Below are positions 51,900-61,945 of a stretch of DNA of 64,000 nt, piece after piece. Under the pieces are notes generated by a model. The model did not search any database. It saw only the letters and a program-made list of their open reading frames with translations, and had not been told where the DNA came from. A program made the translations under genes and the position numbers. The first letter of the stretch is position 1; each line of letters opens with the position of its first letter. This stretch comes from Montifringilla adamsi (Eukaryota > Chordata > Aves > Passeriformes > Passeridae). Location: positions 10,588,099 to 10,652,098 of the forward strand of contig JAGGNK010006448.1 in the NCBI GenBank assembly GCA_017590115.1, written 5' to 3'.

Positions 51900-52170
51900 C
51901 CCTACAGGAGTTTTGGAAATTGTCCAGTAGTAAGGGTCAGGGGAGAGTGACCTTTAGGCTTACAGAGAGATAAGCAAGGGTCCGAAGGTGGCAGAGAGGG
52001 GCTTCTAAGGCCCGAGTCATCGTGACTTGGCATTTCCTAGCTCAGGCTTCTGACCTCCAAGGAGGCCTTGCAGGCCCTGGGTCTGCAAGGTCAGGATTTC
52101 ATTCTTAGAACCTCTTTGGTTCTTCTGGTGGTTTACATCTTCTGTGAGTGTGAGGACTTCCTGTTACACC

Positions 52171-54861
52171 TGTAGCATGAAAGTGTTACCAGCAGGGTTG
52201 CGGTTCTCTTTCAAAACCTGCATCCCCTTCCACTACAGCTGTTTCTGTTCTGCACAGGATGCTTATGAGATGCAATTTTTGGTATTTGTGTATAGCAAAA
52301 CAGTTATGTTTAATGGCTTGGAAGATATTGTTATTTGGGATTCTAATACTTCTAGTCCTCAGAAGTTCTGGGGGGATCAACTGTTATGTATTTTTCTAAT
52401 TCTCCTCTTAGCATTTCTCAATTATTTTTGCATTTGCTTCCAGGTTGCTTATCTCTGAATCAAGAAATATTACTGGATGTTGAAGGTGTGATTTCAATCA
52501 CATCTGTTTTTATTTTCCCAACCCAATGAAGACTGTTGCATCACCACTCTTGCCATTAACTTCTGTGTATGTTCAACTTCAAGCTTTCAGCAACAGGTCA
52601 TGTTAAACCTAGGTAAAGGGCTCCCTCAATACAGTAGTCCATTGACACCAGAGCAAGCTTCTGACAATTCCACAGGGAGACCTCAGTCAGGGCAGATTGT
52701 TCTGAGCACAATCTGTCTGGGTGAACAATCTGTCCACTGTCTGGGATCTCCCTAAGCACAAATACGATATTGACTTGTATTAAGAACTAGCCTTCTTTTG
52801 TTCTTGCTCTTTTTTCTTTTTTTCTTCAGATGCAAAAAGTCCAGGCTTATTGCTGATCTTATTTGAGCATGGCCATAAAATTCATGCCATAAACCAGACA
52901 CTGGCTGCTGCATACAAAGCTGTGCATTTGGGGCATTTCATTGTCTGGCAGCATTCGCCTTAGGTTTTCTGTCATGGGTTTGCAGCTTTTTTAAAGCTGC
53001 TGTTGTGATGGGTTAGCCTGCTTATACAGCTACTGTATTTGCTTCAAAGGGAAACCTCTCCCTAAATAGCTTCCAGGCACTGGAAACTGCATGTCAGCTT
53101 GCAGGAGGGCTCTTGCCAGAGGTATGTAAGCCCTGTGAGGAGACCGGAACAACTATTTCAGAACCTGATCTTCAGACCACAAGCTAAAAGGCATTGCAGG
53201 AAGGAGACACTGGAAATTGCAGACACTGGAAATTTGGCCCTTCCTTAATGTTACCAGAAAAGGGGCAGATTTACACTATATTGTCTTCAGTGAATTGTTC
53301 TATTTTGTATCTGCAGAATAAGGATAATGGAGATAAGAATGTGAATTTTAAAATAGAGTTTATGAGGCATAAGGTGTTGTGCTCAATTTCACATAAATGC
53401 TCAGATTAAAAATAAAAACATGTTGCAAAAACTTCTAACTTCCACGTATGACAATCAGAAGTTTATTGTAGTAAGGTGTCTGTTGTTCATCTTTTTAAAA
53501 ATATTTTGTTAACTGAAAGTTTACAGCAGAAAGATTATTCTATATTTAGAAAATCTTGTTTGACATGAAACCTTTATTGAGCATAAAGCTTCTCTATAAA
53601 ACAAAATTCAAACATCATGGCAGTTTCACAGGTTTTCCTACTATAATTACTTTTTTCTGCTTTTCATGGAGTTAGTGTATACCTAACAGTGGGGAAACAG
53701 TCTGGCAGCTATCAGTGGTAGAAGAAATGCATTTGAAGGGCACAATAAGGAATTGAAGTAACACGTTTGGTACAAGCGGCCTTTCTGCAAGTTTGTTGTT
53801 TCTTGCTGAATAGCAGCCACTGGCTGCCACACATGGCTGAGTTCATGAAGAGTTCTAGGAGGGTTTGATTCATTGTTGTGACTTTATTAATACAAAATCA
53901 TGAACCTGAATTAACCAACCAATTTAGATAAGACCATCTGTTGTCTAATAAGATGTGACTGTAATTTGAGTAGTGGTTTTATAATAAGTGTATTACGGGA
54001 TGAAGGACAAGCAGAAATTAGCTTTGTCTCATTAACTTAGAAAAAAAAAGTAGTTAGTTTGCCACTGTGGAACATGGAGTATTTTTGTCTAAGTCTTAGT
54101 GCAGTTCTGTGTACAAGAATACCCCCCGTCTCTATCTTCCCTACCATACAATAACATCAAAACTGAAAATGAGATTCAATGCACCTTCTGGAACACTCTT
54201 GTGGTACCTCTTTAGTGGCAATAAATCTATTTTGTTCTTGCTTGGTTCTTCATGGTGCTACTGGATACCCTGACTGCTGTGAAGATGAAAATGCTGCTAG
54301 ATTGCCTTCTAGTTTATCAACATTATGTCAATATCATCTGGTTTTGCTTTATTTAGTTGCCCTGTCTGGTCTGTTACAAGAATGGAATGTCAGCTAAGTA
54401 CTGAGAAAACCTGTCCTTTTCTGGATGTCTGGCAATGAGAAAAAGGACAAAGCACATTGTAAAGCTGACTTGTCAACTCGAACTCTCCCTAAAGCTTTCT
54501 TATGTTTTTATATGGATGTTAGATAACACTGTAGAGTAGATTAAGCTTTACTACTCACCATTATGCTTTTATTGAACCTCTAAAACTGAATATTATAGAA
54601 CCATTGTCCAGTTAAGTAACAAGGATAAACCTTTTCTTTGGTCATAAAAACCCAAGCATTAATCCATATGAATGAAGATTAAGACAGAAATAAGTGCAGA
54701 TTTGTCTGTCACTGATTTTCTTAAAAAAGAAGAATGTCATGTGTTTTGTATAGTTTCTGGTTGAGCTGTTGCTTCCTCTCATATCTGAGTGATCTTGAAT
54801 CCAGGAAAGCAAAGCATATAATTAACAAGGAATATAGTACTACTAATTAGAAGGTTGCATT
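52171..54861. other. Unique non-coding DNA
   Basis: No gene is recognised; the 104-codon plus-strand frame at 52144-52458 starts inside the LTR edge and has no known motif. Small structures: inverted repeat CAGATTGT...ACAATCTG at 52693-52715 with another ACAATCTGT at 52724, and a short direct repeat agacactggaaatt at 53205 and 53221. A pyrimidine tract ending in CAG near 52830 resembles a splice acceptor, but the following frame closes after eight codons. Confidence 0.65.
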
Positions 54862-55165
54862 AAAACACCAGACAGTGGTGCAGTCAGCCTGCTGGAGAGA
54901 AAGAATGCCATTCAGATGGACCTTGACAGGCTCGAGAAGTGGGCCTGTGTGAACTTCATGAAGTTCAGAAAGGCCAGCTTAAAGGTCCTGCACCTGGCTT
55001 GGGGCAATCCCAAGCACAAATACAGGCTAGGCAGAGAATGGATCAAGAATAGCCCTGCTGAAAAGAACACAGAGTGTTTGTGGATAAGAAGATCAATATG
55101 AGCCAGCCATGTGGGTCCACAGCCCAGAAAGCCAAACACATTCTGGGCTGCATCAAAAGAATCAA

Positions 55166-55256
55166 ACGAAAAACCTTTTCCTGATATCCAACGTAAGCTT
55201 CCCCTAACAGAGTTTAAAGCCATTTCCTCAGGTCCTTCTCACCACAGACAAGAGAT
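55166..55256 (-). mobile_element. Antisense CR1 segment inside the sense CR1 copy
   Basis: Between 'catcaaaagaa' and the expected 'gccagcaggt'-like text lies a segment reading 'ccttttcctgatatccaacg', 'taagcttcccctaacagag', 'gccatttcctcagg' and 'agacaagagatcag'. This is the reverse complement of a CR1 3' region. The same text occurs in the minus-strand CR1 at about 58533-58620, which is an independent, better preserved copy. It may be a template-switch product made during retrotransposition, or a small later insertion or gene-conversion patch. Confidence 0.8.
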
Positions 55257-55399
55257 CAGCAGATTAATGGAGGTAATTTTCCCCCTCTACTCTGTTCCTT
55301 GAGACCCCAATACCTGGAGTATTGTATTGTCCAGTTTTGGGGTCCTAACACAGGAAGGATGTGGACCTGCTCAGGCAAGTCCAGAGGAGGGCCAGGTAG

Positions 55400-55465
55400 G
55401 TGATCACAGGGATCACAATATACGTGATCATATATGGAGCACATATATGCTAATATGGAGCACCT
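55400..55465 (+). repeat. Local expansion with short repeats in the CR1 copy
   Basis: GATCAC occurs at 55402 and 55411, and TATGGAGCAC at 55433-55442 and 55454-55463, around palindromic ATATAT and TGATCA motifs. Ordinary CR1 has a single 'gatgatcagagggctggagc'-type stretch here, so the region gained some tens of bases by stepwise duplication. Confidence 0.7.
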
Positions 55466-55845
55466 CCCATATTAGAGCAGGCTGCTCACTCCAGGGGAGA
55501 GAAGGCTCCAAGAGAACTTAGGGCAGCCTTCCAGGGACTCACAGAAAAGCTGGAAAGAGCCTTTTTCCAAGGACCTGTGATAGCACAAGGGAATGGGCTT
55601 TAAACTGATTTAAACTGAAAAGGGGTAAGTTTAGATTACACCTAAGGAAGAGCTGTGGGGGTGGTGAGTCACTGGAACAGAGAGCTTGCCAGAGAACTTC
55701 TGGGTGCCACATCACTGAAAGTGTTCAAGGCATGCCTGGATGGGGCTTTAAACAACCCGGTGTAGTGAAAGGTGTCCTGCCCATGGCAGGGAGTTTGGAA
55801 ATAGATGATTCCATCCAAAGGTCCCATCCAAACCAAGCCATTGAA

Positions 55846-58338
55846 AAAAACTCAAGAGTTCCTTGATATGGATATTATGATGTGAAAAACTACATCAGCA
55901 GGTTTTGCACTTGGATCTTTCACAACATGTAGATATGGGAACATAAATGAGCAATTAAATACAAAGCTCTGTCTCTGCTCTATTGCTACTGCCTTCAGAG
56001 TCTGAATGCTGAGCTTCAGGGACAATGCTGAGTCTGAAAACTAAGGCACCTTTCTGGTAGTCAGCTGGCCATGTCATTGCTTAGTCAAAGACAGAAAAAA
56101 ATCCAGTATCTAAGAGAGAACAGTTCTGGCACCAGGCTAAAGGTGAGCTGTAACGTGCAGGATAAGATATCCTTGGATATTGGAACAAGAAGGCAGCAAG
56201 GACACACTGAGCTTCAAAAGCCAGAGGGCTTTTAATCCTCCAGGAAAGCAAAAAATGTGAAACTGATTCTTTTTATGAAAAGATCCAGTTATTGTATTGA
56301 CTTTTTCAGAGAGGGCAGACAATGAGTATTCTGTATGATTTAATGAGGTATCACCAGAAAAGAAATTACATAATATGAAATCTTTAGACAAGATTGAAAG
56401 AGCACATTTTGTATTTCCAGAATGGTAAGGATTCATTGCAGCTTCACGTTTCCTAACAAACCCTGAAGTGAAAACGATGTCTCTCCATAAACCCTACTGT
56501 ATCATTTGGACGGGGAGCTGCTTTATGTTTGCATTCATATGGTTTTAAAGCTATAAAATAGTATCCACAAAAATTTCTGAAGCATTTAATTTTTTTTAGT
56601 AAATCTGTAAAGAGTTGTAAGGAGTGGGAAGCCTTTTGTATTTGCAAGAGCAGAAAATCTCAGGCAGCAAGTACAATCTAAGCAAAAGGAAAATGTATTG
56701 CAGGTGCTGGTTGTTGACTGGGAGAAGATCAGAAGTTTCTTTGCACATGAAAAAAAAAATACACATCACCACCAGGGCCACAAGTTTGAAAGTAATATTG
56801 CAGCATGTTAGTCATGTTCAGTTTATTTTCTCTGTGTCTCTGTATATTTTTTTCTTAATAGTACTTTTTTGGATTTATGACTGCAATCAAAATGCAGTAT
56901 TTACTTCCAAGGAATATGCAAGGCTTAAAGTAAAAGGAAATTGTATTCCAGCAAAGGCTCAGATAAGTTAAATATGTAAGAGTTTCATTTAATGGTTTTA
57001 TACAGAAGATACTTTCGGGCAAGGCTTGTTACATCTGTTACACTTTTAAAGTGGAATATCATATCTTTTATATGTGAATTCTGTTGAATACCATTAATCC
57101 CAGGAAGCAGCCATTGAAGCCTTTGGAAAGGGGAAGGTAAAAACCTTTCTATTTTAAAGGGAAGGTTATAGTCGAGGTTAATTCAGGATGTCATGAAAGT
57201 GTGGCTGAGACAAGATTTAGTGACAATGTAAGGCCAAATTAATGCAAGATCAGTGGCCTGACTATTGATTCTTATCAGGGGATCATGCTGAAATGAAGTC
57301 ATTATTTAATTATACTTTTACTTACACTATAAATGGTTCCCAGAATAGACTGCACTTGATTTTGATGTGTGCAACTCCATCTTCACTTTTCCTTCCATAA
57401 ATAAGTAGAGAATGAATATAAGCGCTCCACAAAATTTTCATTTATTGTGCTTCACATGCTGTCATCTTCCCAGTGTTTTGATTCTTCCATTCGGAACAGT
57501 TTGTGATATCAAATAATTCTGGGTAAAGAAGCCTCTGAAGATTGTGAAACTAAAATTTATCTAGATTTGATTATAAAAAATCAGTATTTGAAGGGTTTTC
57601 CTTTTCTTCTTGAGTGATTTAAAATATTTTAGTGTCTCTTGAAGTAGACTAAGCTTACTGCTCGTACTAAAAGAAGTAACTTAACTGGGACCTAGAAGAA
57701 GTTAATAACTGCTTTATTGGGACTTAAGATACAATAGCAAGGGCTTTGCTATAGAAATAAATATGGGGAAGCTCAAGCACCTACAAAATATCAGCAACAT
57801 TCACTGAACAGTCAAAATTGCATTGTTTTCCTATTTTATATTATCAATTATCCATACCAAATATTTATATTTGATTCTCTTTATTCTGAATCAGATCTGT
57901 TTTGCAAATTTGTTACTAATAAAAACTTGTAATTACTTCGGGTGTAATTTGTCTTGTGGACCAAGCCCAATATTTTTATCAAATTACACAGATTTGAAGA
58001 CCCAGCAATTGAGAAAAATAATTGCAGTGGTTCTGTGTTAATAGTTGGACTCTTAGACATTTTTCCCAGCCATATGATGCCATGAAAATGTGACTGGTTG
58101 TCATTGTAATGCTACTGTTTGAAAAGCAGCACGTGAAAATAGGAAGAATTCACATTTTAAATGCAGGATTATGTTTGTAATTTTTAGAACATGGAAGTAT
58201 CTACTTTTGTGCTTCTATAATGCAGTGAAAACACAGTCTTGCTCAGAACAAGAATCTTAAATAAATAGCAATTTTGAGGGAAAAAAAAAAACCCTCAGCT
58301 CAGTGGAATAAAGTTTCATAAAAAGTCGGTGAGAGATT
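55846..58338. other. Unique AT-rich non-coding DNA
   Basis: No gene is recognised. Frames of 99 codons (minus, 56137-56436) and 115 codons (plus, 56624-56971) carry no known motif; the second is hydrophobic at its C-terminal half because of T-rich DNA. An A12 run lies at about 58281. Confidence 0.65.
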
Positions 58339-58902
58339 TAGAATCATAGAATATTGAGTTGAAAGTGACCCAAAAGGACACAGCTTGTGATCTCACATAG
58401 GACCACTCCAGGAATCACACCATGTGCCTGAGAGCATTTTCCAAAAACCTCTTGAGCTCTGTCAGGCTGGTGCTGTGACCACTGCCCTGGGGAGCCTGTT
58501 CCAGTGCCCAACCATCCTCTGGGGGAAGAACCTTTTCCTAATATCGAACCTGAACTTCCCCTGACACAATTCCAGGCCATTCCCTCAGTCCTGTCTCTGG
58601 TCATGAGAGAGAAGAGATCAGTGTCTGCCCCTTCTCCTCCCCTCACAAGGAAGCTGTAACTGCAGTCAGGTCTCCCCTCAGTCTCCTCCAGGCTGAACAG
58701 ACCAAGGGACCTCAGCCGCTCCTCATGTGGCTTCCCCTCTAGGCCCTTCACCGTCTTTATGATACCTTCTTTGGCCACCCTTTAATAACTCTATATCTTT
58801 CTTTTATTGTGGTGCCCAGGACTGCACACAGGATTTGAGGAGAGGCTGCACCAACTAAGACTACAGCAGAACAATCTCCTCCCTGACTAGCTGGTAATTC
58901 CA
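58339..58902 (-). mobile_element. CR1 LINE 3' end
   Basis: Minus-strand CR1. The 3' end is at 58339, where the plus strand begins 'agaatcatagaat', the reverse complement of the diagnostic CR1 terminus. Going 5' on the element are the 3' untranslated text and then the ORF2 C-terminal block: the minus-strand frame 58778-58344 contains 'GLEGKPHEERLRSLGLFSLEE', here broken after 'SLEE' by drift, typical of CR1. The insertion is 5'-truncated near 58902, so it lacks the endonuclease and reverse transcriptase domains. The 144-codon frame is the longest in the window and is entirely CR1-derived; it is not a host gene. Confidence 0.95.
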
Positions 58903-60762
58903 ATTAATCGGATAAAGGGAGCAAAATTAACTTTTTAGTTTTGATCAAAGCAATGAGTAAAATCAATCTGCAGAATTTAATCTGCTTTTCATTGTATCCC
59001 ACCATATTTACAAAAGCTTCATTTCTACAACACATTTTTTGTTTTGTACACTGTATTATTTTCTTTTTAAATAAAAGAATATAAACCTGTATCTTTTACA
59101 GAGCATAAAAGATAAACATGTAACAAAACAAACCCAGCCTCTGCAAGACTGTACTGTACTCTAAGATATCTAACTGTTACTTAGCTCATATTGTGGACTT
59201 TCCTGCTTGGAACATTATCCTCATTATAAACTTCTCTTATGAGAGAGAAAGAGGAAAATCAACTTCTTAGATGAGTAAGTAATGAAACAGCTTCCTTTAA
59301 TAACCATCCCTAGTTATCGCTTGGTATTTAGGCATTCAAAAAATAAACAAATAAAATGCAGTGCATAAGGGGTTTGCTTGCTCCTTCAGTAGCATGTGAT
59401 TAGCCATTAAATGATAATATAGCAAGATCATTATGTTATAACCCATAATATTGAAGAAATTTCTTTTCTCTCTTGTGCACCTATGTTCATAAGTAATAGT
59501 GTTAAAATTTTCACATTTTCAACTACTACAGAGAGAATATGTAGATTTTAATTGGAGTGATAGTATGTAAAGCATTTTGTTAGTGCTTTTCCTCTGAATG
59601 AAGAAATCCAGCTATAGTGAAATTTTTCTGGTTCAGCTTGTCTTCCAGTGCCCTTGACAACTGTAGGGTGAGAGAGAGGAGTGGGAAGAGAGGCTGATTC
59701 CTGTGCTTCAGGATCTCAGTCTTGGCTAAGTGTGTTTTCTTTTGTCTTTTTTTTTCCGTTTCTTTAACTTTTTTTCATCATAATAGGTGCCCAGCAGTAT
59801 TTTTGTTCCATCTCTAGCAGCAGCAATGTCACTGATCTCACTGTTTTGTAAGTGTGTCTACACTCCAGTCAGGAGTCTTATAGGTAGAACAAGACATATG
59901 AATGGGAATGAGATATATGGGTTGTAAAGGGCTGATTATAGTAAGAACCTACTTCCTGGAGTCATCTTGTACAAGGGAGCATTTTTGCAACATTATTTTG
60001 TACATTTTTGTTCCAATGTTATTTGCCAAAGCTGTCTTTTTAAAGCAGTGCTGATTTCACAGTGGTATTCCTGTTGTCTTCTTCACTCAAGGTGAATAAT
60101 ATTGCTGCGCTGAATAATATTACATCTCTCCAATCTTGTGAAATACCTTTGTGTTTTGGACACAACAGACTTTCCTTACTTTTAAAAGGTTTGGAAAGAG
60201 GTTGTGGTAGAGGAGCTGACAGCTCATCCATACCGGAGATGATAAGGATGAGACATCATTCTGCAGGCATTATAAATGGATATCTGGCACTGAGAGAGCC
60301 TTTATGGTTAGAGAGTGTTTATCCCTGTGGTTCTGGAAAACAGACCACTAGGTGGATTATATTGCTGTACATAAATTGTATTCCAGCATGTTTAATAAAT
60401 CAGGTGGCTTAATCAAATAAAGACAAATGGCAATGGAATAGCTTAAATACAAATTTACTGCCAGGTAGCCATTAAAAAGTATTAGATATATTTTCCTTTT
60501 ACTGGGTTTTCTGACTTACCAGCAATAAATTCAGTCATTTTTCACTTAGAGACATGGGTCAAATTGTCATTTAGTCCAGTCTGTGTGGTCTTTTGAGGTT
60601 CAAGATGAATAGGTTTTGTTTTTGTTTTTTGGTTTTTTTTTTTTCCAGCAAGGACTGACATCTTATTTTACAAGCTGCAGAGCTTCTTTCACTTCCTTAA
60701 AGGAGAACTTGGTGTGCTGAGGAAGAAATACAAAAATCCTATCCTTGGTCTGGTTGCAGGTG
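58903..60762. other. Unique AT-rich non-coding DNA
   Basis: No gene is recognised. The 116-codon plus-strand frame at 60062-60412 resembles no known protein. T-rich runs occur at 59745-59775 and 60615-60645. Confidence 0.65.
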
Positions 60763-61304
60763 TGTTAAGGACCAGTGCAGTCAACAGTACAATCTGAAAT
60801 AAATAGGGCAGGAGATCTTTCTCCTTTTTAATGCCTTTACTAAAAAGAATCAGCTCAAGTGGGGAGAAACTGACGGGTCATGCCCACGCTGCCGCTGCTT
60901 CCAGGAGTGGCACGGAGGAGGAGAATGATGCAGCTGTATCCACTGGTCTGCAGGCAGAGCTGGGGCTTCTGTCCTCATGAGAGATTAGGAGATTCCGCTT
61001 TTTTGGGCTAACATTCCAGGTCCTCTTTCTAGTTAACATCTTTTGAGGTTAGGGTGAGAAGTAAAAAGGATCTTAGCAGATACTGGATTAAGTTCCTCAC
61101 CTTTAGACATCACTTAGGTTCTTAATTCCACGTTGGCTCGTTGTTTTTAGGGGTTTTTTCCTGGAAAATTGCAAAATCTGGTGAAATGCATTCTCATCTG
61201 CATACCAGCTCTGATGTCACACCCTTCCCTTGCTACCTGCAGGGTTTGGTGTCACTCCCTGGCAAGCAGCTGGGGGGACAATGGCTGATCACCAACCATT
61301 AACA
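60763..61304 (-). mobile_element. Solo LTR of an endogenous retrovirus
   Basis: The block starts TGTTAAGG (60763) and ends CCATTAACA (61304): imperfect inverted terminal repeats with the TG...CA ends of an LTR, 542 bp. It is GC-richer and more CpG-bearing than its flanks. Orientation is judged minus: there the last quarter carries a CpG-rich stretch ('gcagcggcagcgtgggc'), a decayed polyadenylation signal (AGTAAA, near 60841) and a downstream pyrimidine/T-rich part. The bases outside (ggtg before, ggta after) are a possible 4-base target-site duplication with one change, which would suit an ERV1-type element. No internal retroviral sequence is attached. Confidence 0.65.
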
Positions 61305-61757
61305 GGTAATTGTAGAAGAACTCTCAGCAATAGGTGACTGCAACATGAAGATGACTTTCAATTAAACAGCAACTGGTTCAACTTGTTTTAACTCTGCAAC
61401 CTTAAAAAAAATAGATAACTTTTTATTCATAACACAATCAAGACTCCCCTATTTATTTTTTTTTAGAAAGACTGTGACAGTCAGTCAGGAAGAATGACAC
61501 CAGCAGGGCCAAGGGCAGTCCCAGGTACAAACCTTCCCCCTTTTTCACTGTGTCTCAGGCTGAGATTTCAGGAGTTCTCCATGAAGAGCATAGCTGCAGC
61601 GGCTGCATGAGGACCTCAGTCAAGGGTTGGTATCGTGGCCTTGACTGCATCACCAGAGGAGCTGTGGAAGCATGACAGATCCAGAGTCCACCTAAAAAAA
61701 ATGAAAGCACACAGGGTGGTTTTCTGCACAAATATCACCTCCTCACAGGCAGTCACA
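61305..61757. other. Non-coding spacer between the LTR and the U2-like sequence
   Basis: Nothing recognised. Moderately GC-rich between 61480 and 61700. In the minus-strand direction it is the 3' flank of the U2-like copy and has no poly(A) run directly at the copy's end. Confidence 0.6.
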
Positions 61758-61945
61758 ATGTGACCACAATAGCTGGAAGCACTGCAATTTTGGGTTGATG
61801 CATGGAGTGGATGGAGGAAGTGATTACTTCTTCCCATGTCTTCCAAATCCATTTAATATAAAATCCTTAAGCTGGGGATGTATCAGATAATAAAGTGATA
61901 AGAAAAGATGATGCACTTGATCTTAGCCAACAGCTGGGAAGTGTG
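61758..61945 (-). pseudogene. RNU2: U2 snRNA-derived pseudogene, full length
   Basis: U2 snRNA is the spliceosomal RNA that pairs with the intron branch point. Read on the minus strand from 61945, the sequence follows vertebrate U2 collinearly over its whole length of about 188 bases. Exact blocks, in order, are GGCTAAGATCAAGTG (plus 61914-61928), TTCTTATCA, TATCTGATAC, ATATTAAATGGAT, CCACTCCA and ATTGCAGT, spaced as in U2. The functional sites are damaged: the branch-point recognition GTAGTA reads GCATCA (about 61908-61913), the Sm site ATTTTTGG is shortened to ATTTGG (about 61842-61847), and the 5' end and terminal stem-loops are substituted. No snRNA promoter elements (PSE/DSE) are recognised upstream, i.e. 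beyond 61945. It is therefore a dispersed, non-functional copy. No poly(A) tail is seen at its 3' end. The identification rests on remembered U2 sequence, but the match is long and ordered. Confidence 0.92.

Larger units (their letters stand above)
51510..52170 (-). mobile_element. Probable LTR of an endogenous retrovirus (ERVK-like)
   Basis: This GC- and CpG-richer block has the inner order of an LTR on the minus strand. A U3-like part runs from about 52170, then a TATA box (GGGTATAAAACC, core at plus 51893-51899). About 62 bases further comes CCTAATAAAGAATCC with the AATAAA signal (plus 51826-51831), then a pyrimidine-rich U5-like part and a CpG-bearing end near 51575. A short TATA-to-AATAAA distance is known for alpha/beta-type retroviruses, hence the ERVK guess. 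Exact TG...CA edges and a target-site duplication were not found. No primer-binding site or gag-like frame is visible, so it is probably a solo LTR. Retained CpGs suggest it is younger than the LTR at 25.8 kb. Confidence 0.62.
54862..55845 (+). mobile_element. CR1 LINE 3' end (ORF2 C-terminus plus 3' UTR), rearranged
   Basis: Sense CR1. The frame from 54916 reads '[16 protein letters not shown]' and '[10 protein letters not shown]', the conserved C-terminal part of CR1 ORF2 after the reverse transcriptase. Continuing nucleotide matches include 'cagcccagaaagccaa', 'tgggctgcatcaaaag', 'ctctactctgttccttgaga' (with decay), 'gtccagaggagggcca', 'gggctttaaactga', then the 3' phrases 'ggatggggctttaaacaacc' and 'ggtgtcctgcccatggcagg'. 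Frameshifts and stops show it is dead. Two oddities: about 90 bases of antisense CR1 text interrupt it at 55166-55256, and the part at 55400-55465 has been locally expanded. It is the longest CR1 copy in the window. Confidence 0.93.

Noticed and set aside
52800..52840. Pyrimidine tract plus CAG followed by ATG as an exon start
   Set aside because: The frame stops after eight codons and no donor site or conserved peptide follows.
58344..58778. 144-codon minus-strand open frame as a possible gene
   Set aside because: It lies wholly within a CR1 element; the part LRSLGLFSLEE is CR1 ORF2 and the remainder reads through its 3' untranslated region.
60062..60412. 116-codon plus-strand open frame next to an LTR
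   Set aside because: No similarity to gag, pol, env or any host protein that I can recognise, and it lies outside the LTR.
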